A stretch of DNA of 64,000 bases. It comes from Kitasatospora indigofera (lineage in GTDB: Bacteria; Actinomycetota; Actinomycetes; Streptomycetales; Streptomycetaceae). Below, in pieces: positions 42,234 to 51,939 of the stretch (within the stretch, counting starts at the first letter, position 1; every line of letters starts with the position of its first letter). Location: assembly GCF_014655955.1 (NCBI RefSeq), contig NZ_BNBO01000026.1, forward strand, positions 57,883 through 121,882. The letters are read 5' to 3'. Below the pieces are notes generated by a model that was not told the origin of the DNA, ran no database searches, and saw only the letters and a program-made list of their open reading frames with translations. A program made the translations under genes and the position numbers.

Positions 42234-43826
42234 TCAGATCGCGGTCAGGGTGAGCACGCCCTGGTACGTCCCGGCCTGGGTGGAGGTCGGGGCGAGCAGG
42301 GTCAGGTCGGCGCCGAACTTCGCGGTGCCGAGGCCGGTCGCGACGGCCAGCGTCCGGGCGGACCGGAGGCCGAGCACACCGGCGTCGTTCGCCCCGACCG
42401 CGTTGGCCGGGCTGACCTGGCCGCCGAGGGTGACCTTGAGGCCGTCGCCCTTGGAGACCAGGTTCGGGGCCCAGCCGAGGTTCTGCGCGTTGATGGCGTT
42501 GGCGCCGGAGGCGAACTGCGCGACCTGGCCGCTGACCGACCAGCCCGGCGCACCCGCGCGGGTGTCCGTGACGGTGACGGTCTGGATCGGGCCGTTGGTG
42601 CTGAACAGGGTGCTGGTGCTGTTCAGGGCGAGCGGCGGCAGGGTGACGTTGCCGCCGGCCACGCTGATCACCAGGGCGCCGGGGGCGACCGTGGTGGTGA
42701 TGGTCTCGCCGACCGGGGCCGGCGGCGTCGGGCCGCCCGGGTTCGGCGGGGTGACCACGGGGGTCACGGTGAACGCCACCGCGTCCGAGGCGGAGGCGGC
42801 GTACGCGGCCGGGTCGGCCGGGGTGAAGGCGGCCGTGAACGAGTGGTCGCCCTCCAGCAGGCCGTTGACGCTCAGCTGGGCCGCGCCCGCGACGACCGGC
42901 TTGGTGTCGAGCACGGCGCCGCCGTCCTTGAACTGCACGGTGCCCGCGACACCCGGGGTGACGGTGGCGCTGAGCTGCACCGGGGTGCCCTGGGCGGCGG
43001 AGCCGGCCGGGGAGACCGCCAGCGCGGTGCGGGTGGCCGCGGCGCCGCGCGGGCTGATGGTGTAGGCGACCGCCGGGGAGGTCGAGCCGAGGAAGCCCGC
43101 GTTCGTCGAGCTGAACACGGCGGACAGTGTGTGGGCGCCCTCGGCCAGGGCCGCGGTGGTCAGGCTCGCCCGGCCGCCGGACACCGCGACCGGGGTGCCG
43201 ATCGGGGTGGCACCGTCCAGGAACTGCACGGTGCCCGAGGCGGCCGGGGTGACGTCGGCGGTCAGCGTGACGTCGCTGCCGGCCGTCGCCGAGCCGGCCG
43301 GGGTGACGCTCAGCGCGGTGCCGGTGGCCACCGCGGCGGGCGTGTTCGGGTCGGTGGAGGTGTAGCTGGTGGGGCTGGTGAACCAGACCGCGCCGACGAA
43401 GTCGCCGAAGTAGGTGGTGCCGATCTTGGCGCGGCAGCGCAGCCGGAACTCGTACTTGCCGGAGAGGGTGGAGAAGCCGTTCTTCTGCGCGAAGCTGCGC
43501 ATGGTGTCGCTGAGCGGGATGGTGAGGTGGCCCTGCGCGTCGGGCGGGAAGACCGACTGCGCCTGGTTCGGCGTGACGCCGTAGCCCTCGGCCGGGAAGC
43601 CCTGGCCGAAGACCAGGGTCTGCAGGTTGGTGCCGCCCGGGCAGGAGGCGGAGCTGACCACGCTGATCAGCTCGTCGTCCGCGCCGGTCGCCGGGTTGAG
43701 GGCCAGGGTGCCGATGGCCGGGCTCTCGTCGGCGGCGTACGCGACGGAGCCGATCATGCTGATGCTGCCGGCGGCCAGCAGGGTGGCCGCGCCGAGTGCT
43801 ACGGAGCGCGTCATGCGGATGCTCAC
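42234..43826 (-). CDS. secreted Ig-repeat protein with C-terminal WxL-like domain
   Basis: A 530-residue exported protein. Signal peptide to about residue 32. Residues 36-160 are the domain shared with the DUF916 protein (IGTLALNPATGADDELISVV, LVFGQGFPAEGYG). Two Ig-like Big_3-type repeats follow (SVTPAGSATAGSDVTLTADV and AVSPAGSAAQGTPVQLSATV). The last 170 residues resemble a WxL-type domain: VTVTDTRAGAPGWSVSGQV, then LGWAPNLV, and a final beta strand GTYQGVLTLTAI. WxL domains bind the cell wall without covalent linkage. Start GTG 43826, no strong SD. Confidence 0.75.
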   Translation of the reverse strand: MSIRMTRSVALGAATLLAAGSISMIGSVAYAADESPAIGTLALNPATGADDELISVVSSASCPGGTNLQTLVFGQGFPAEGYGVTPNQAQSVFPPDAQGHLTIPLSDTMRSFAQKNGFSTLSGKYEFRLRCRAKIGTTYFGDFVGAVWFTSPTSYTSTDPNTPAAVATGTALSVTPAGSATAGSDVTLTADVTPAASGTVQFLDGATPIGTPVAVSGGRASLTTAALAEGAHTLSAVFSSTNAGFLGSTSPAVAYTISPRGAAATRTALAVSPAGSAAQGTPVQLSATVTPGVAGTVQFKDGGAVLDTKPVVAGAAQLSVNGLLEGDHSFTAAFTPADPAAYAASASDAVAFTVTPVVTPPNPGGPTPPAPVGETITTTVAPGALVISVAGGNVTLPPLALNSTSTLFSTNGPIQTVTVTDTRAGAPGWSVSGQVAQFASGANAINAQNLGWAPNLVSKGDGLKVTLGGQVSPANAVGANDAGVLGLRSARTLAVATGLGTAKFGADLTLLAPTSTQAGTYQGVLTLTAI

Positions 43827-43887
43827 GGTGTTGCTCGCTTCCAGGGTGAAAGGAGGGGCACGCAGGGGACGGAGGGCGCGGCGGGGA

Positions 43888-44889
43888 TCAGCCGGTGGTG
43901 CGCGAGGTGTCGCCGCAGTTGGTGTTGACGCCGAAGCCGTACTGCTTGATCAGCGAGGAGCGCTGGCAGATCTGCGAGGTGCCGCCGACGAAGACGTCGC
44001 TCCACGGGGAGGTGGCGACCTTGCTGGTCGGGATGACGTTGTAGACGTCGCGGGTGGCCGGGGCGCCGGTGTTCAGCAGCACCGACGGCACGCCGTTGAT
44101 GTTGCCGAGCTGGGCGGTGCCGCGGATGTCCGCGATGGTGTTGGAGCTCTGCGCGATGTACTGGGCGATCGAGAACGGCACCAGCGAGGCGGTGTCCAGC
44201 ACGCGGCCGTCGTGCTCCTCGATCTTCTTGCCGCCCTTGGTGTCGCTCACGCAGGGGTACTTGTTCGCGACCACGTCGGCCTCGGTGATGCCCACCACGG
44301 AGAGCCAGAACGAGCGGGTGCCGGAGCCGGCCTGCGGGAGCAGCGGGTGGATGCCGTAGTTCGGGGCGGTGCCGACGTAGCCCGGGTCGCAGCTGTAGAT
44401 GGCGTGCAGGTCCGCGGTGGTGAGGTCGAGCGGCAGCGAACTGCCGGCGCTGACGGCGTAGGTGACGCCGTCCACGGCGAACGGCACGTAGGTCAGGCCG
44501 GGGGTGGCGGCTGCCAGGTTCAGGCTGGAGGAGCGGGCGAAGTCCAGGCAGCCCTTGCCCTTGTTGAGCTCGTTCAGCAGGGCGGAGCGGCCGGCGCCGG
44601 AGCCGTTGGGGCGGGCCAGCGCCTGGCAGTCGGCCGAGTCCTTGGTGGCGATGGTGGCCGAGCCGAGCGCGTTGTAGGAGCCGAGCACCTTCTGGCCGCC
44701 GACGGTGATGTCGCCGGCGAGGGCGTTCATGACGCCCTGGGTGGTGTCCGAGCCGACGCCCGCGAGCGGGCGGTAGACCGGCGGGCCGGACGGGTCCGCC
44801 TGGGCGGAGCCGGTGCCGGCCAGCACCAGGCCGAGGCCGGCCGCGACGGTCACGCACTTGGCGAGGTGGCTCTTGGTGAGGCTCTTCAT
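43888..44889 (-). CDS. secreted PstS-like substrate-binding protein
   Basis: A 333-residue exported protein. Signal peptide MKSLTKSHLAKCVTVAAGLG to about residue 31. The PBP2/PstS-like fold is suggested by LAGVGSDTTQGVMNALAG, RPNGSGAGRSALL, CLDFARSSS, TYVPFAVDGVTYAV and LPQAGSGTRSFWL. It lacks a lipobox, so it is either free or held by partners. GGGAAG stands seven bases before the ATG. It lies between the large tethered binding protein and the WxL-like protein. Ligand may be phosphate or a phosphorylated compound; not shown. Confidence 0.8.
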   Translation of the reverse strand: MKSLTKSHLAKCVTVAAGLGLVLAGTGSAQADPSGPPVYRPLAGVGSDTTQGVMNALAGDITVGGQKVLGSYNALGSATIATKDSADCQALARPNGSGAGRSALLNELNKGKGCLDFARSSSLNLAAATPGLTYVPFAVDGVTYAVSAGSSLPLDLTTADLHAIYSCDPGYVGTAPNYGIHPLLPQAGSGTRSFWLSVVGITEADVVANKYPCVSDTKGGKKIEEHDGRVLDTASLVPFSIAQYIAQSSNTIADIRGTAQLGNINGVPSVLLNTGAPATRDVYNVIPTSKVATSPWSDVFVGGTSQICQRSSLIKQYGFGVNTNCGDTSRTTG

Positions 44890-44922
44890 GGTGATCTTCC
44901 CTGTGTGGAGGCATCTCTCGGG

Positions 44923-44947
44923 CACGGCCGGAGGAGTTCCGGCCGTG
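44923..44947 (-). terminator. hairpin between the two binding-protein genes
   Basis: CACGGCCGGA and TCCGGCCGTG pair perfectly over ten bases around GGAGT, in the 250-bp gap, 34 bases upstream of the 43888-44889 gene. It could be a terminator or attenuator that splits the row in two. The rest of the gap is G/C-rich with GGCCGGTGGGTCC repeats. Confidence 0.55.
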
Positions 44948-45140
44948 TGGCGCACATGCGTCGGAGGTGGAGCCGGTGAAGCGGCCGGTCGGGTGACGCG
45001 GCGGATCGGTGGCGGTGGTCGGCCGGTGGGTCCGGCCGGTGGGTCCGGCCGCCGTTCGGAGGTTGGTCGTGGGGAACGGCCGGTGGCCGGGCGGGCCCGG
45101 GCCGGCTGTCGGGGCCGGGCCTGGCCGGGCCGGCCGTCCG

Positions 45141-47996
45141 TCAGGGGCGGCGCCTGCGCAGCAGCCGGGGCACCAGCAGCCCGGCGGCGCCCGCCAGCAC
45201 TCCGGCGATCAGGGCGCCGAGCAGCAGGAAGCGGACGTTGCCCACCTCGGTCCTCGCCGTCCTGGCCACCGCCGCGGCGGGCGTGGCCGGCGCCAGCACG
45301 ACCGGGGTGTGTTCCGGGGACGGGCCGGCCGGGGACGGGTCGGGCGCCGGGGTGGTGGCCGGGGCGCCGGTCGCGCCACCGCCGGACGGGGCCAGGGCGG
45401 CGGGCTGCCGGTCGTTCGACGGCGCGGCCTCCGTCGCGTCCGAGGCCTCCCGCACCACCGGCTGGCCGGTGACACCGGCGGCCAGCGAGCCGCTCGGCGT
45501 GGTCGGCGTCACCGTGGGCCGGGCGCTCGGCGAGGGTCCGGCGGTCGAGGTGGGCGTGGCAGTGGGTGTGGGCTTGGGCGTCGGCTCGGGCTTGCCGGCC
45601 AGGGCCTCGATGACGCCGGCGACCACGCCGGTCGCGAACCGGACGTCCTCGGGCAACGGCAGGTACCCCTCGGCGAGTTGCCCGGCCGCGACGCCCGGCG
45701 TCTGCCCGTCGCCCATCGCGTAGCGCAGCAGCGAGGCGTAGGAGGCGCCGCTCGCGGCGTCGAGGGCCGAGGGCACGGTCGCCGCGTAGGTGATCGAGGT
45801 CAGCGGGTAGCCACCGGCGACCTGGGCGGCCGGCGAAACGATGGGCAGGCCGCTGGTGGTGGGCACCAGGCCCTGGTCGAGCATCGCCAGCATCGAGGTG
45901 TTGTCCGGAGCGACGAACTCGCCCTTGCCGTTGCGCAGCCGGGCGGTGCTCAGGCCGTACCTGGCCGCCTGGGCGGTGGTGGTGAGTGCCAGCACCCCGC
46001 GCAGGCCCTGGGCCTGCGCGGCGCCCTTCTTGAGCGAGCCCGGCGTGGTGGTGGAGTCCCAGACGGACTTGGACAGGGTGTCCCCGCGCGCCGCCGAACG
46101 GGCCGCCTCCAGCATGGTGTTGGCGTACGGGTGCGAGTCGAGGTTGCACCAGGCCGGGCGGGCGGTCGGATCGTCCGGGAAGCTCTGGCAGTAGCTGTCC
46201 GGCTTGGGGTAGTTGGAGACCGGCAGGGTGATCCCGTCGCGTAGGAAGGCCGGGTTGACCGAGTCGCCCCACCCCGGGCTGACCACACCCTCCAGGAAGG
46301 CCTTGGCCTGCGGGTCGGAGTAGAGCCAGGCCCAGACCAGCGAGGCGGCGTCGCTGTCGCCGGTCGGCAGCAGCAGGTCGGGGATCCTGGACGGGAAGTA
46401 CAGGTTCTTGAACTGCGGGTTCAGGTCGAGGAACTCGGGGTCGGAGGTGAGGTCGAGCGGGTTGCCGGCGGGGACGTCGGGATCGCCCGGGTTGACGGCG
46501 TACCGGTAGCTCTGGGTGAGCAGCTTGGCCACCAGCCTCGGCGTCAGGTTCATCTCCTGGATGCGCTGGCCGTCCTTCTGCCGGATCTCCGGAGGGGTGA
46601 GCGAGTAGGACTGGCTCTCGACCACGAAGGAGATGGCGAGCCCGGAGACGCCGAGCGGTGCGTAGACCGGGGTCCGGCCGGGCGTCTGGGCGTCCTTGGG
46701 AAGCGGGAAGCCGACGTAGACCAGGCCGGGGTCGCCCTGGAGGAGCCGGCCGCGGGCCAGCGAGTCGGTGGTCCTGGTGAAGCTGAAGATCCCGCCGGCC
46801 TGGCGGCAGAGCACCGGCTGCCAGCGCCAGACCGCCTCGGCGGCCATCTCGGTGCCGCTGGTGGGGCGTTCGGTGCTGCCGATCGGGCAGGACAGGCCGA
46901 CCGGCTCGAAGTGCAGCGGGACGACCAGGCGTTCGGCCCAGTTGGTGGCGCTGAGCGGGGAGGACTGGAGTTTTGCGGAGTCGCCGGTCGGCGGCTGTCC
47001 GTCGACCTCGCGGTCGCCGCGCGGCACGATCACCAGCCAGCAGGCCCGGCCCTCGGTGAACGGCCCGGGCCGGTCGGCCGGGGTCTGGCCGCAGCCGAGG
47101 CCGGGGGCCTCCATCCCGGTCTGGATCTCGAAGTAGAGCTGTCCGGTGCCGTCGGCCCGGGTCGGTGCGAACGGCACCTCGTTGGTGGACTGCGAGTCGT
47201 AGTACTGGCTGCTGCCGTCGGTCTCGGCCGGGCCGCCGCCGGCCGGGCGGAACGGCGCGTAGACGTTCTGGTTCTCGCCCGCGGGACGGATCGTCTCGGC
47301 CGGATCGGTCAGTGTACGGCCGTAGTTGAGCTGCCGGCTGGGCACGTAGGCACCGCCGCGGCCGTCACCCTTGGAGGCGCCGTACTGGCACTGCTCGCGG
47401 TCCGGGCCGCCGGCCTGGTCGCCCCAGCACTGCATGACCTCCAGGTAGTTCTGGCCGAAGGACATCGGGCTCGGCGAGGTGGCGCGGCCGCCCGTCCAGG
47501 ACAGCCCGATCACCTGGTTGACCAGGTGGCTGGTCTGGCTGACCGTCACCTCCAGGCCGGCGAACTCGCCGCTGCCGCGGACGACCACGGGGACGGGGTC
47601 GCCGGCGGCGGTCGGTGCCGCGCCGGCCTCCCGGGCCGCGAAGGCCGACGAGGAGGTGGCGATGAGCGGAGCCGTCCGGGCGGCCGGCTGCGCCGCTGCC
47701 CTCGGGGCGGCGGTCGCGGCGGTCGCGGCGGCCGCGGCGGCCGCGGCGGCCGGGCCGGTCGCGCCGCCGGTGGTGGACGCGGCCGGCGCACCGGAGGCCG
47801 CCGGGGGGTCGATCGGGACGGGCGCGCCGGTCATCGCGTCCACCGGGATGTCCGGGGCGCCCGAGGCCGCAACCGGGGCCCGGCCGGGCGCGGCGGCGGG
47901 GGTGCCGGACAGCGCCGCCCCGGCCGCGGTGGCCACCAGCAGGGTGAGCAGTCCGGTGGTGCGCAGCACCCGGCGCAGGCCGGTGGCCCTGGTCAT
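45141..47996 (-). CDS. large membrane-tethered binding-protein-like surface protein
   Basis: A 951-residue exported protein. Signal peptide at 1-35 (RVLRTTGLLTLLVATAAGAAL), Ala/Pro-rich spacer to about 100, then a folded N-domain (VTVSQTSHLVNQVIGLSWTGG, VMQCWGDQAGG), a central part with periplasmic-binding-like stretches (VSGLAISFVVES, TPRLVAKLLTQSYRY, GYPLTSITYAATVP), a Pro/Thr/Ser-rich stalk from about 800, and a C-terminal TM with RRRR stop (LLLGALIAGVLAGAAGLLVP). It overlaps the PstA-PstS gene by 4 bp. Probably a surface receptor working with the importer; the ligand is unknown. Confidence 0.7.
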   Translation of the reverse strand: MTRATGLRRVLRTTGLLTLLVATAAGAALSGTPAAAPGRAPVAASGAPDIPVDAMTGAPVPIDPPAASGAPAASTTGGATGPAAAAAAAAATAATAAPRAAAQPAARTAPLIATSSSAFAAREAGAAPTAAGDPVPVVVRGSGEFAGLEVTVSQTSHLVNQVIGLSWTGGRATSPSPMSFGQNYLEVMQCWGDQAGGPDREQCQYGASKGDGRGGAYVPSRQLNYGRTLTDPAETIRPAGENQNVYAPFRPAGGGPAETDGSSQYYDSQSTNEVPFAPTRADGTGQLYFEIQTGMEAPGLGCGQTPADRPGPFTEGRACWLVIVPRGDREVDGQPPTGDSAKLQSSPLSATNWAERLVVPLHFEPVGLSCPIGSTERPTSGTEMAAEAVWRWQPVLCRQAGGIFSFTRTTDSLARGRLLQGDPGLVYVGFPLPKDAQTPGRTPVYAPLGVSGLAISFVVESQSYSLTPPEIRQKDGQRIQEMNLTPRLVAKLLTQSYRYAVNPGDPDVPAGNPLDLTSDPEFLDLNPQFKNLYFPSRIPDLLLPTGDSDAASLVWAWLYSDPQAKAFLEGVVSPGWGDSVNPAFLRDGITLPVSNYPKPDSYCQSFPDDPTARPAWCNLDSHPYANTMLEAARSAARGDTLSKSVWDSTTTPGSLKKGAAQAQGLRGVLALTTTAQAARYGLSTARLRNGKGEFVAPDNTSMLAMLDQGLVPTTSGLPIVSPAAQVAGGYPLTSITYAATVPSALDAASGASYASLLRYAMGDGQTPGVAAGQLAEGYLPLPEDVRFATGVVAGVIEALAGKPEPTPKPTPTATPTSTAGPSPSARPTVTPTTPSGSLAAGVTGQPVVREASDATEAAPSNDRQPAALAPSGGGATGAPATTPAPDPSPAGPSPEHTPVVLAPATPAAAVARTARTEVGNVRFLLLGALIAGVLAGAAGLLVPRLLRRRRP

Positions 47997-50938
47997 GCCC
48001 GCTCCTTCGAGGCACCGGCCGCGCGGCCGGCGACCAGCGGCGGCAGGACGACGACGGCGCCGAGCAGCAGCACGGCGATCACCATCAGCGAGTACCGCAG
48101 GCCGCTGCCGGCATCGGCGGCGATGGCCGTCGAGTCGGCACTCACCTGCTGGCCGCCGGAGCCGCCCGAGCCGCCCGAGCCACCGGTGCCGCCGCCGAGC
48201 GCCGGGTCTCCCCCGCCGGCGCCGCCGCTCAGCGCCGGGTCTCCGCCGCCGGCCGCGCCGGCCGCACCGCCGGGACCGCCTGCCGCACCGCCGGCCGTCC
48301 CGCCGGCGGTGGTACCGCCCGCCGCGGCGCCGCCCGAGGCCGCGGAGCCACCGCCGGCGGCGGCCGGGCCGCTCCCGCCGCCGGAGCCCGCGCCCGCGCC
48401 CGAGCCGCTGCCGCCGGAACCGCCCGTGGCGGCGCCGGAGCCCGATCCGCCCGTCCCGGTACCGGTGTTGGTCTGGGTCGGGGTCTGTGCGGCGCCGCCG
48501 GTGCCGGTGCCGCACTGGCCGCCGGAGGCCTTCTTGTCGCAGTCCTGCGGCTTGGGCGCGCCGGCCGCGTACGGGTTGGTGCTGCCCGCCCCGAAGGTGG
48601 GGTTGCTGCACTTGGCGGCGTCGAAGGCGCGGGCCTCGCTGCCGGGCACCTTGGCGAACTGCTCGAAGGCGGACTGCACGAGCTGCCTGGTGAGCGGGGA
48701 GTAGCCGAGCTGGTCGGCCTGCTTCTGGCCCTCGCAGAGGAAGTAGTAGCCGAAGGCGGCGAGCGTGCGGCCCTTCTCGGCGGTGAAGGTGCCCACCTCG
48801 GAGGTGTGCACGGCCATGTAGCTGTAGCTGGAGAGCGGGTAGGAGTTCGGCAGGTCGTTGTCGTAGACGGCGTCGAGGTTCTGCGTGAGGTCGGCGTTGA
48901 TCCGGGCCTTCTCCAGCGCCACCGAGACATTCTGGCCCTTGGGTTCGACGTAGTAGCCGGCCGGGTTGAGCATCTTCACCACCGGGAACCCGCTGTTCAG
49001 CGCGTAGGAGTACTCGACGTAGGTGATGGCGCCGACGTTGGAGTCGGTGGCGACGGCGTTCGCCACCGCGACCGAGGTGCCCAGGGCCTGCCAGGTGGAG
49101 CCGCCGAGCAGCGGGAAGAAGGAGGTCATCCCGCAGGGGGCCCGGCGCGGGGACTTCACGCAGTAGGCGTCCCAGACGGACTGCTGGCGCTTGCTCAGCC
49201 AGGTGGTGAGCTGCGCGGTGGTGCCGGAGCCGTCCGAGCGGACCACCGGGCGGACGGCGACGTCGGGCATCTTCAGGCCGGGGTTGTCGGCCGCCACCGC
49301 CGGGTCGTTCCAGCGGGTGATCTGGCCGGTGAAGATCTTCGCGATCACGCCGCCGGAGAGCCGCAGGTTGGTGACCCGCTTCCCGTTGATCTTGAGGTTG
49401 TACATGAAGGCGGTACCGCCGGCGACGATCGGCAGGTAGGCCGACGGCCACGGCGGCGGGGCGTCGAACTGGCCGCCGTCGGTGAGCCCGTAGGGGATCT
49501 CGGAGACCGCGAAGTCGGTGGCGCCGTTCTTGAACTGGTTGCGCCCGTAGCTGGAGCCCTGTGCGTCGAAGTCGATCGTCATGCCGTACTGGCGGACGTT
49601 GCTGACCCAGGAGTCGACGGCGTTGCTGCTCCAGGTGGAGCCCGCGCCGCTGATCCGCCGGTAGTCGGCCGCCGCCGCCCGCGGGGCCGGGCCGAGCAGC
49701 AGGGAGGTGCTGAACACCGCGAGCGCGGCCAGCAGGGTGACGGTACGGGTGAGCACGGGCGCCTTTCGGGCAGTGGGGACGGCGGCCATCCGCCGCAGGT
49801 CCTCGGCGGACCTCCGGGCCCGGCGCACCTGCTGACGTTTCGTCAGGTCGCCTGGGCCGCGCCCGCCGAGGGTGCGGGCGACCAGGAAGAGCAGCAGCAC
49901 CAGCGCGAGCAGCAGGGCCGCCGCGCCGAACGCCCGGGTGACCTGGAGCTGGGAGGGGAACTTGACCAGGGTGAAGGCCATCAGCGGCAGGCTGGCCTGC
50001 GGGCCGTCCAGCGGGTCGAGGTTGAGGTTCTTGGTGTAGCCGGAGCAGAGCAGCACCGGCGAGGTCTCGCCGATCCCGCGCGCGGCGCCGAGGATCACCG
50101 CCGTGGCCAGGCCGGAGCGGGCGCTCGGCAGGGTGACCGTCAGGACGGTGCGCCAGCGGCTCGCGCCCAGCGCGTAGGAGGCCTCCTTGAGCGAGGCCGG
50201 GACGAGCCGCAGCACCACGTCGGCGGCCCGGATCAGGATCGGCAGCATCATCACCGACAGGGCCACGCCGGCCGCCAGTCCGGAGCGGTGCTTGTGCAGG
50301 CCGAGCACCAGCGCGTAGACGAACAGCCCGGCCAGGATGGACGGCAGCGCGGTCATCGCCTCGACCAGGGTGCGGACCAGCCGGCTGAACCGGCCCGGCA
50401 CCTCGCTGAGGAAGACGGCGCAGCTGACGCCGAGCGGGATGGTGATCGCCAGCGCGATGCCGATCTGGGTCAGGGTGCCGACCAGCGCGTGCAGGGCGCC
50501 GCCCTGGCCGAGCGGCTGGGTGGGGCCGGCCTCGGAGAGGTCCTGGGTGTAGAAGTTGACGTGCCGCAGGGCGTCGAAGCCGTGCAGGAAGACGTAGCCG
50601 ACGGTCCACACCAGGACGGCGAGCAGCACGACGGCGGTGCTGTGCACCACGGCGGAGGCCAGGCGGTCCCGGACGGCCAGGCCGGTCTCGTCGCGGGAGA
50701 CCAGCAGCGCGTACAGGCCGAGGAAGGCGAGCCAGGTGCAGACCACGAAGCCGATGCCGCCGCTGAACGGGGCGATCCGCTGGAAGACCAGGGCGGAGAG
50801 CGCCACGGCGGCGGCCAGGCTGCCCCAGAAGGCGTAGTGGTCGGAGGCCCGGCGCCGGCCGGGCCGGCGGCGTTGCTGCGGGGCCGCCGCGGCGGGCGGC
50901 GGCACCACCACGGTGGTACGGGGTGCGGTGGTGGTCAT
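47993..50938 (-). CDS. PstA permease fused to PstS-like binding protein
   Basis: A 981-residue open frame. Residues 1-365 are a PstA permease: several TM helices and the EAA-type ALGASRWRTVLTVTLPSARSGLATAVILGAARGIGE. Without a stop it runs into a TM/signal-like helix (VLTRTVTLLAALAVFSTSLLL) and a PstS domain (ISGAGSTWSSNAVDSW, DAQGSSYGRNQF, TDFAVSEIPYG, VVRSDGSGTTAQL). A Gly/Ser-rich stalk of about 130 residues and a last TM follow. An internal ATG at 49789 (residue 384) with GAGGA ten bases before it might also give a free binding protein. Overlaps pstC and the large surface protein by 4 bp. Confidence 0.8.
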   Translation of the reverse strand: MTTTAPRTTVVVPPPAAAAPQQRRRPGRRRASDHYAFWGSLAAAVALSALVFQRIAPFSGGIGFVVCTWLAFLGLYALLVSRDETGLAVRDRLASAVVHSTAVVLLAVLVWTVGYVFLHGFDALRHVNFYTQDLSEAGPTQPLGQGGALHALVGTLTQIGIALAITIPLGVSCAVFLSEVPGRFSRLVRTLVEAMTALPSILAGLFVYALVLGLHKHRSGLAAGVALSVMMLPILIRAADVVLRLVPASLKEASYALGASRWRTVLTVTLPSARSGLATAVILGAARGIGETSPVLLCSGYTKNLNLDPLDGPQASLPLMAFTLVKFPSQLQVTRAFGAAALLLALVLLLFLVARTLGGRGPGDLTKRQQVRRARRSAEDLRRMAAVPTARKAPVLTRTVTLLAALAVFSTSLLLGPAPRAAAADYRRISGAGSTWSSNAVDSWVSNVRQYGMTIDFDAQGSSYGRNQFKNGATDFAVSEIPYGLTDGGQFDAPPPWPSAYLPIVAGGTAFMYNLKINGKRVTNLRLSGGVIAKIFTGQITRWNDPAVAADNPGLKMPDVAVRPVVRSDGSGTTAQLTTWLSKRQQSVWDAYCVKSPRRAPCGMTSFFPLLGGSTWQALGTSVAVANAVATDSNVGAITYVEYSYALNSGFPVVKMLNPAGYYVEPKGQNVSVALEKARINADLTQNLDAVYDNDLPNSYPLSSYSYMAVHTSEVGTFTAEKGRTLAAFGYYFLCEGQKQADQLGYSPLTRQLVQSAFEQFAKVPGSEARAFDAAKCSNPTFGAGSTNPYAAGAPKPQDCDKKASGGQCGTGTGGAAQTPTQTNTGTGTGGSGSGAATGGSGGSGSGAGAGSGGGSGPAAAGGGSAASGGAAAGGTTAGGTAGGAAGGPGGAAGAAGGGDPALSGGAGGGDPALGGGTGGSGGSGGSGGQQVSADSTAIAADAGSGLRYSLMVIAVLLLGAVVVLPPLVAGRAAGASKERA

Positions 50939-51939
50939 GTGCTGGCTCCCGAGCGGCTGCGGGCGACCACGGCGGCCGCGGCGAAGTTGACCACCAGGGT
51001 CAGCAGGAAGAGCGCCAGTCCCGCGGCCATCAGGGCGGAGATGGAGAAGGGGGTGGAGTCGCCGTAGCGCAGCGCGATCATCGGGGCGACGGCGCTGCCG
51101 CCGGTCTGCAGGATGTGCGGCTGGATCTCGAAGGTCATCGAGAGGATCAGGTAGACGGTGATGGTCTCGCCGAGGGCCCGGCCCAGGCCCAGCATGGTGC
51201 CGCCGATGATGCCGCCGCGGCCGAACGGGAGCACCACCGAGCGGATCATGCCCCACCGGGTGCTGCCCAGGGCGTAGGCCCCCTCGCGTTCGCCGGCCGG
51301 GGCCTGGTCGAAGACCTCGCGCATGATCGAGCACATGATCGGCGTGATCATGAAGGCGACCACGGTGCCGGCCATCAGGCTCGACGCGGTGTAGACGAGC
51401 GGCGGGGTCAGCGGGTCGTCCACGTCGACGCCGTTGACCTTGAACAGCGGGATCCAGCCGAAGTAGGTGGACACCCAGCGGGCCACGCCGGTCAGCTGGT
51501 ACTGCAGCAGGACGAAGCCCCAGACCCCGTAGACCACGCTGGGCACGGCGGCCATCAGGTCGACCATGCCGATCAGCGTCCGGCGCAGCTTCCGGGGGGC
51601 GTACTCGCTGATGTACAGGGCGCTGCCGAGGGCCAGCGGCACCGCCAGGACCACCGCGATGCCGCCGATCAGCACCGTGCCGGCCAGGACGGCCGCGATG
51701 CCGAACTGGCCGTGCCCGCCGTCCGGGTTCCAGCTCTCGGTGGTCAGGAAGGAGAGGCCGGCGACGCGCAGCGCGCGGGCGGCCCGGACGGCGAGGTAGC
51801 CGCCCACGCCGAGCATCACCAGCAGCACGAAGGCGCCGCTGCAGCGCGCCCAGAGCAGGAAGAGGCGGTCCGCCAGGCCGGGGTCGGCGGCCGGCGAGCG
51901 CCGGACGTCGGGCCGGTGCGGCAGCTGCCCGGCGCTCAT
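50935..51939 (-). CDS. pstC: phosphate-type ABC transporter permease PstC
   Basis: A 334-residue permease with about six TM helices. PstC features are GQFGIAAVLAGTVLIGGIAVVLAVPLALGSALYISEYAP, LMAAVPSVVYGVWGF, and the EAA loop GAYALGSTRWGMIRSVVLPFGRGGIIGGTMLGLGRALGET. It pairs with the downstream PstA domain to form the membrane channel. Start and stop overlap both neighbours by 4 bp, so this segment is tightly coupled. Confidence 0.92.
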   Translation of the reverse strand: MSAGQLPHRPDVRRSPAADPGLADRLFLLWARCSGAFVLLVMLGVGGYLAVRAARALRVAGLSFLTTESWNPDGGHGQFGIAAVLAGTVLIGGIAVVLAVPLALGSALYISEYAPRKLRRTLIGMVDLMAAVPSVVYGVWGFVLLQYQLTGVARWVSTYFGWIPLFKVNGVDVDDPLTPPLVYTASSLMAGTVVAFMITPIMCSIMREVFDQAPAGEREGAYALGSTRWGMIRSVVLPFGRGGIIGGTMLGLGRALGETITVYLILSMTFEIQPHILQTGGSAVAPMIALRYGDSTPFSISALMAAGLALFLLTLVVNFAAAAVVARSRSGAST

